Assembly (NCBI GenBank): GCA_030620005.1 | Contig: JAUXAJ010000061.1 | Coordinates: forward strand, 1 to 20,141 | Direction: 5' to 3' | Length of the DNA stretch: 20,141 bases | Source of the DNA: Promethearchaeota archaeon | GTDB lineage: Archaea; Asgardarchaeota; Lokiarchaeia; Sigynarchaeales; SOKP01 | Shown: positions 15,894-20,141 of the stretch, piece by piece | How positions within the stretch are numbered: the stretch's first letter is position 1 | Layout of the letters: each line of letters opens with the position of its first letter | Program-made: the position numbers and the translations under genes | Notes under the pieces: generated by a model | Databases searched by the model: none | What the model saw: the letters and a program-made list of their open reading frames with translations, nothing else | What the model was told of the DNA's origin: nothing

Positions 15894-17573
15894 GTGTCAG
15901 AAAAAGAAGAAAAAGTTAGAGTAGGAGTATTTGTCTGCCATTGCGGTTCTAATATTGGCGGAGTGATTGATTGTAAAGCGCTTGCTGAATATGGCAAGAC
16001 ATTACATAATGTAATACACGCGGAAGACAATCTTTATACTTGCTCGGAAACGGGTTTAGCGAGCATTAAAAAAGCAGTGGAGGAGCACGATTTAAATAGA
16101 GTAGTTGTAGCATCTTGTACTCCTAGAACGCACGAACCTTTATTTCGTGAATGTATTTCGGAAGCGGGATTAAATCCATACCTTTTTAACTTCGTTAATA
16201 TAAGAGATCAATGCACGTGGGTTCATATGAAATTTCCGAAAGAAGCGTATGAAAAATCACAAGACTTGATTAGAATGGGAGTGGCAAAAGTCTCAAAACT
16301 CGAACCTCTGGCTAAAATCATTTTGGAAATAAATCCTACTGCATTAGTAATTGGTGGAGGCGTAGCAGGAATGAGCGCAGCGCTTAGTTTGAGTAGGCAA
16401 GGATTTAAAACTCATTTAGTTGAAAAAGAGGAGAAATTAGGTGGAAGGTTAAATTCGCTCTACAAATTATTTCCGTTTGGTATGGATGCGTCGGAATTTG
16501 TAGGAAAAATTATAGATAATGTTAATAATGCTCAAAATTTGGAATTATACACTTCTTCGAGAGTTAAAAAGATTGACGGATTTGTCGGTAATTACGAGGT
16601 AGAAATTGACCAGAATGGCAAAACCATTAATTTAGAAGTAGGAGCAATTGTTGTTGCTGTAGGGGCTTCAATTCTTAAACCAACCAATTTATTCAAATAT
16701 GATGGCACGAAAAGAATAACTCAGACCGAATTGGAATCAAAATTAAAAAGTAATGAAATAAACGCAAACAATATCGTCATGATTCAATGCGTGGGCTCTC
16801 GAATTGACGAACGACCTTACTGTTCAAGTGTATGTTGCATTACCGCCATTAAAAACTCATTAATCATTAAAGAGAAGAATCCTGAAGCAAATGTTTCAAT
16901 AATTTTTAGAGATTTATACACTCCGGGAACGAAATACGAGGAGTATTATCGAAATGCGAGAGAGAAGGGAGTTGTCTTTATAAGATACAATCTCGATAAA
17001 ATGCCTGTCGTGGAAGAGAATCAGATCAGCGTATTTAACGAATATATTGGAGAAGAAATAACAATGCCTTACGATCTTCTCGTGTTATCAATTCCTTTAA
17101 TTGCGAATGAGGATAACAAGGAACTTGCACAACTATTAAAGGTTCCATTAGAAACCAATAAATTCTTTTTAGAGGCGCACGTGAAATTACGTCCTAGCGA
17201 TTTCGCGACCGATGGAGTATTTGTAGGCGGTACCGCTAAATGGCCCGTGGACATCACGGAAGCCATAGCTCAAGGCTATGCAGCCGCGGCAAGGGCAAGT
17301 ACGATTTTATCCCATGAAACTATCGAAGTGGAGGGTGCAACCTCAAGTTTACCTGAATATAATAAAAGTTTATGTACTGGTTGTGAAATCTGTATTAAAG
17401 TCTGCCCGTATAATGCCATAATAAAAGATGAAAATGATGAAATTGAAATCATTGAAGCCCTCTGTAAAGGTTGTGGAGTTTGTGGAGCGACATGTACTAA
17501 TCAAGCAATTGTAATCAAACATTTTACGGACGATCAAATCTTGTCTGAAATATACGCACTTGGAGGTAAATAA
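15894..17573 (+). CDS. hdrA: HdrA, stand-alone 'second-half' type, 559 aa (GTG start)
   Basis: It contains the N-terminal HdrA domain (VCHCG C15/C17, LYTCS, SCTPRTHE), a Rossmann FAD domain with intact GGGVAG and no ferredoxin insert, IQCVGSR then YCSSVCC, and two intact C-terminal [4Fe-4S] motifs (CTGCEICIKVCP and CKGCGVCGATC). The body is very like the left-arm protein at 7265, but the tail (GATSSLPE, then CTGCEIC) matches the tail of the fused HdrA at the left edge. Together with the preceding gene it forms a split version of that fusion. GTG 15894 follows AGAGGAGG in the 6-bp gap and the end of the upstream gene. The last codons hold the GGAGG site for the next gene, 2 bp on. It likely receives electrons from the following MvhD. 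Confidence 0.94.
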   Translation: MSEKEEKVRVGVFVCHCGSNIGGVIDCKALAEYGKTLHNVIHAEDNLYTCSETGLASIKKAVEEHDLNRVVVASCTPRTHEPLFRECISEAGLNPYLFNFVNIRDQCTWVHMKFPKEAYEKSQDLIRMGVAKVSKLEPLAKIILEINPTALVIGGGVAGMSAALSLSRQGFKTHLVEKEEKLGGRLNSLYKLFPFGMDASEFVGKIIDNVNNAQNLELYTSSRVKKIDGFVGNYEVEIDQNGKTINLEVGAIVVAVGASILKPTNLFKYDGTKRITQTELESKLKSNEINANNIVMIQCVGSRIDERPYCSSVCCITAIKNSLIIKEKNPEANVSIIFRDLYTPGTKYEEYYRNAREKGVVFIRYNLDKMPVVEENQISVFNEYIGEEITMPYDLLVLSIPLIANEDNKELAQLLKVPLETNKFFLEAHVKLRPSDFATDGVFVGGTAKWPVDITEAIAQGYAAAARASTILSHETIEVEGATSSLPEYNKSLCTGCEICIKVCPYNAIIKDENDEIEIIEALCKGCGVCGATCTNQAIVIKHFTDDQILSEIYALGGK

Positions 17574-17575
17574 AC

Positions 17576-18337
17576 ATGAGTTTTGAACCAAAAATTTTAG
17601 GTTTTTTATGCAATTGGTGCTCCTACGCGGGAGCAGATTTAGCGGGAGTAAGTAGAGTACAATACCCGCCTAACATGAGAGTCATAAGAGTCATGTGTAG
17701 TGGAAGAGTCGATCCATTATTCATATTTAAGGCATTAGAAATTGGAATCGATGGAGTATTTGTAATGGGATGTCATCCAGGAGATTGCCATTACTTGGAA
17801 GGAAATTATGAAGCTGAAAAAAAAATTGAAATGGTCAAAAAATTTCTTAAATTAATTGATTTGGAAAAGAGAGTGAGATTAGAATGGGTATCGGCTTCTG
17901 AAGGTGTTAGATTTGGTGAGGTTGTTACTGAATTTGTAAATTACATCAAGGAATTAGGACCATCTCCTCTTAGCCCGGAGATTTTTGTCAATGATTTATT
18001 CGAAAAGTTGCAAGCAGTTAAAGCGGCTGCAACAAGTAATAGAATAAGGACATTAGTGGGACGACAAAGGGAAATAACAGAAATAGCAAATGAGTTTGGA
18101 GAAAAGGTTCCAATGGAGAAATTCAATGAAATATTTGATTCAGCAATTTGCGATGAATATTTAAGAAGTCGAATTTTATTTGCCTTAGGAAAAGGTATTC
18201 AATCGGTAAAAAATTTAGCAATTGAATTAAAAACTGATCCGAGCATAATTTTAGAACACATTTTAGTTTTAAAGAGTAGAGGATTAGTAGATTACCACGA
18301 GATTGTAGGAAATACACCAATATATGTGAAAATATAA
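17576..18337 (+). CDS. mvhD: MvhD-type iron-sulfur subunit with C-terminal winged-helix-like domain
   Basis: The MvhD domain (about 1-130) has FLCNWC (C12, C15), VMCSG (C41), GCHPGDCHY (C66, C71) and VRLEWVSASEG. The C-terminal half ends in a good winged-helix pattern: a helix, a turn, a recognition-like helix (SIILEHILVLKSRGLV) and a strand pair (DYHEIVGNTPIYVKI). The left-arm paralogue at 6515 has the same layout, and both follow a second-half hdrA directly, so the pair was probably duplicated as a unit. The start follows GGAGG with a 9-nt spacing. The extension could sense or regulate by binding DNA, or could be a structural clamp within the Hdr complex; no operator is evident in the sequence. 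Confidence 0.9.
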   Translation: MSFEPKILGFLCNWCSYAGADLAGVSRVQYPPNMRVIRVMCSGRVDPLFIFKALEIGIDGVFVMGCHPGDCHYLEGNYEAEKKIEMVKKFLKLIDLEKRVRLEWVSASEGVRFGEVVTEFVNYIKELGPSPLSPEIFVNDLFEKLQAVKAAATSNRIRTLVGRQREITEIANEFGEKVPMEKFNEIFDSAICDEYLRSRILFALGKGIQSVKNLAIELKTDPSIILEHILVLKSRGLVDYHEIVGNTPIYVKI

Positions 18338-18349
18338 AGGGAATAAAAT

Positions 18350-20141
18350 ATGGAAAAAATTGGAGCAGTTTTAGTCGTAGGCGCTGGAATAGGCGGGTCT
18401 CAAGCATCATTAGACTTAGGAGATGCTGGTTTTAAAGTACATTTAATAGAAGCTACTACCAGTATTGGTGGTGTGATGGCACAGTTGGATAAAACCTTTC
18501 CAACAAACGATTGTGCCATGTGTATAGTAAGTCCTAAGCTTGTAGAGACAGGGCGCCATCAAAATATTGATTTGAATATAAATTGTAAAATTTTAGATGT
18601 AAAGGGAGAACCTGGTAATTTCACAGTTAAAGTATTGAAAAAAACATTGTACATTAATGAGGATAAATGTACTGGGTGTGGAGTTTGTGGTCGTGAATGT
18701 CCTGTCGAAGCTATAGATGTGTTTAATGAGGGTTTGACAAAATATAAAGCAACATCTGTAAAATATCCACAAGCTGTACCTCTTGTATATGCCATTAATA
18801 AGGATTATTGTATCGGTTGCGGAGTATGTCAAGGTGTCTGCAAAGCAGGTGCTGTAGAATACGATTTAGAAGATCAGGAAGTTGAATTTAAAGTAGGAGC
18901 CATTATATTAGCACCTGGTTTTGATGAATATATTCCTCCCGAAGGTAACATATACGGTTATGGTAAATTTAAAAATGTAGTAACGAGTAATGAATTTGAA
19001 CGGATCTTAAGCGCAAGCGGCCCATACTCAGGAAAAGTATTAAGAGCCTCTGATGGAGATATTCCCGTGAAGGTTGCTTTTCTTCAATGCATTGGTTCTC
19101 GTGATTATAGCGGTAAAGGCCAACCTTATTGCTCTTCAGTGTGTTGCATGTATACGTGTAAAGAGGCTGTAATTGCTAAGGAACACATGCATCAAATAGA
19201 ACCGACGATTTTTAGCATGGATATTAGAGCATTTGGTAAAGATTTTGATAAGTATATCTTACGGGCTCAAGATGAATATGGGGTGCGCTATATAAGAAGT
19301 AGAGTTTCATCAGTTTCAGAGGATCCTGAAACCAAGGATTTAAAGATTGTGTATGAATCGGAAGATGGGAAGATTATTGAAGAGACTTTTGAAATGATTG
19401 TTCTTGCTGTTGGCTTAAATCCTCCTAACGATGCAAAATTTTTAGCTGAAAAATTTGGAATTGGATTAAACGAATCTAATTTTGCGGTAACTAGCATTTT
19501 TAATCCGGTTGAGACAACTAAATCCGGAATTTTTGTGTGTGGTGCGTTCCAATCTCCAAAGGATATTCCTGAAACAGTAACACAAGCATGCGCAGCAGCT
19601 GGCTGTGTAAATGCTCTTTTATACGAAAAAAGGGGTACTTTAATCACCGAAAAATCGTTACCTCCAGAAATTTTTGTTGCCGGACAACCTCCTAGAATAG
19701 GAGTTTTTATATGTCATTGCGGCGTTAATATTGGAGGATATATAGATGTTCCTAAAGTAGTAAAATATGCAAGTAATCTTCCAAATGTTGTACTTGCAGA
19801 TCAAAACTTATATACTTGTTCTGCTGACACTCAAACAATAATTAAAGATATGATTAAAGATTACAATCTTAATCGCGTTATCATAGCTTCTTGTACTCCA
19901 AGAACTCACGAGCCATTATTTCAAGGGACAATAAGGGAAGCAGGATTAAATAGATATTTATTTCAAATGGCTAATATTAGAGACCAATGTTCTTGGGTTC
20001 ACATGACTCAGTATAAAGAAGCTACTGAAAAAGCAATGGATCTTGTAAGAATGGCCGTAAATAAGGCGAGAAATCTTCATCCGTTAGAACGGATAAAATT
20101 GGGAGTTACTCCCAAAACTCTTGTAGTAGGCGGCGATATCA
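18350..20141 (+). CDS. hdrA: Double-length HdrA (HdrA-HdrA fusion), 3' part beyond window
   Basis: The frame is open for 597 codons to the edge. The first half has a Rossmann motif (VVGAGIGG), PTNDCAMCIV, an inserted ferredoxin with two complete motifs (first from C107, then CIGCGVCQGVC) and LQCIGSR then YCSSVCC. The second half begins with ICHCG (C455), YTCS and SCTPRTHE. It is the counterpart of the left-arm protein at 3441, but here both residues changed there (Glu22, Tyr113) are normal. The last codons read VVGGDI, where the paralogues have GGG: Asp596 replaces the second glycine of the second Rossmann motif. The ATG lies 12 bp after mvhD, behind an AAAGGGAAT sequence that is a modest ribosome site. 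A C-terminal ferredoxin pair, then a short mvhD and another fused hdrA, would be expected beyond the edge if the arm follows the left one. Confidence 0.92.
   Translation, partial: MEKIGAVLVVGAGIGGSQASLDLGDAGFKVHLIEATTSIGGVMAQLDKTFPTNDCAMCIVSPKLVETGRHQNIDLNINCKILDVKGEPGNFTVKVLKKTLYINEDKCTGCGVCGRECPVEAIDVFNEGLTKYKATSVKYPQAVPLVYAINKDYCIGCGVCQGVCKAGAVEYDLEDQEVEFKVGAIILAPGFDEYIPPEGNIYGYGKFKNVVTSNEFERILSASGPYSGKVLRASDGDIPVKVAFLQCIGSRDYSGKGQPYCSSVCCMYTCKEAVIAKEHMHQIEPTIFSMDIRAFGKDFDKYILRAQDEYGVRYIRSRVSSVSEDPETKDLKIVYESEDGKIIEETFEMIVLAVGLNPPNDAKFLAEKFGIGLNESNFAVTSIFNPVETTKSGIFVCGAFQSPKDIPETVTQACAAAGCVNALLYEKRGTLITEKSLPPEIFVAGQPPRIGVFICHCGVNIGGYIDVPKVVKYASNLPNVVLADQNLYTCSADTQTIIKDMIKDYNLNRVIIASCTPRTHEPLFQGTIREAGLNRYLFQMANIRDQCSWVHMTQYKEATEKAMDLVRMAVNKARNLHPLERIKLGVTPKTLVVGGDI

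Noticed and set aside
1..20141. Selenocysteine (in-frame TGA) in HdrA or MvhD, as known in some archaea
   Set aside because: All HdrA and MvhD frames run through without an internal TGA and the usual redox positions are filled by Cys (or Tyr in two cases), so no recoding is needed.
1..20141. Methanogen origin of the cluster
   Set aside because: Hdr genes alone are not diagnostic; no Mcr, Mtr or MvhA/G genes are present, and double-length HdrAs with multiple MvhDs are not the usual methanogen layout.

Overview
The window is a dense cluster of heterodisulfide-reductase-type (Hdr) flavin/iron-sulfur electron-transfer genes from an AT-rich archaeon. Archaeal origin is supported by archaeal-type HdrA, HdrB, HdrC and MvhD proteins, TATA-box-like sequences about 25 bp before inferred transcript starts, and GGAGG/GAGGTG ribosome-binding sites. 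No methanogenesis gene and no hydrogenase (MvhA/MvhG) or formate dehydrogenase subunit is present. The large number of HdrA paralogues and a GPH-type sugar transporter remnant fit a non-methanogenic archaeon, perhaps an Asgard/Lokiarchaeia-like lineage. That placement is inference only.

Left arm (positions 1-12019, all on the minus strand, read right to left): an HdrD-like protein (HdrC and HdrB domains fused), two stand-alone 'second-half' HdrA proteins, an MvhD with a C-terminal winged-helix-like domain, a double-length HdrA, a short MvhD, and a second double-length HdrA that runs off the left edge. Gaps of 0-27 bp mark this as one operon.

Centre (12020-13147): two 153-bp imperfect direct repeats exactly 200 bp apart, with conserved potential hairpins, then an N-terminal remnant of a GPH/MelB-family transporter, then a divergent promoter region.

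Right arm (13148-20141, plus strand): HdrC, HdrB, a 'first-half' HdrA, a 'second-half' HdrA, an MvhD with a winged-helix-like domain, and a double-length HdrA cut by the right edge.

The order second-half HdrA, MvhD plus winged helix, double HdrA occurs in both arms in opposite orientation. In addition, the split pair on the right (first-half and second-half genes) corresponds to the fused double HdrA at the far left. The expected function is cytoplasmic. MvhD would pass electrons from an unseen partner into HdrA flavins, where they may be bifurcated between ferredoxin and a disulfide-type substrate reduced by HdrB/HdrC or the HdrD-like protein. Several copies carry substitutions in cofactor-binding residues (Gly to Glu, Gly to Asp, and two Cys to Tyr), so the paralogues probably differ in which cofactors they hold.
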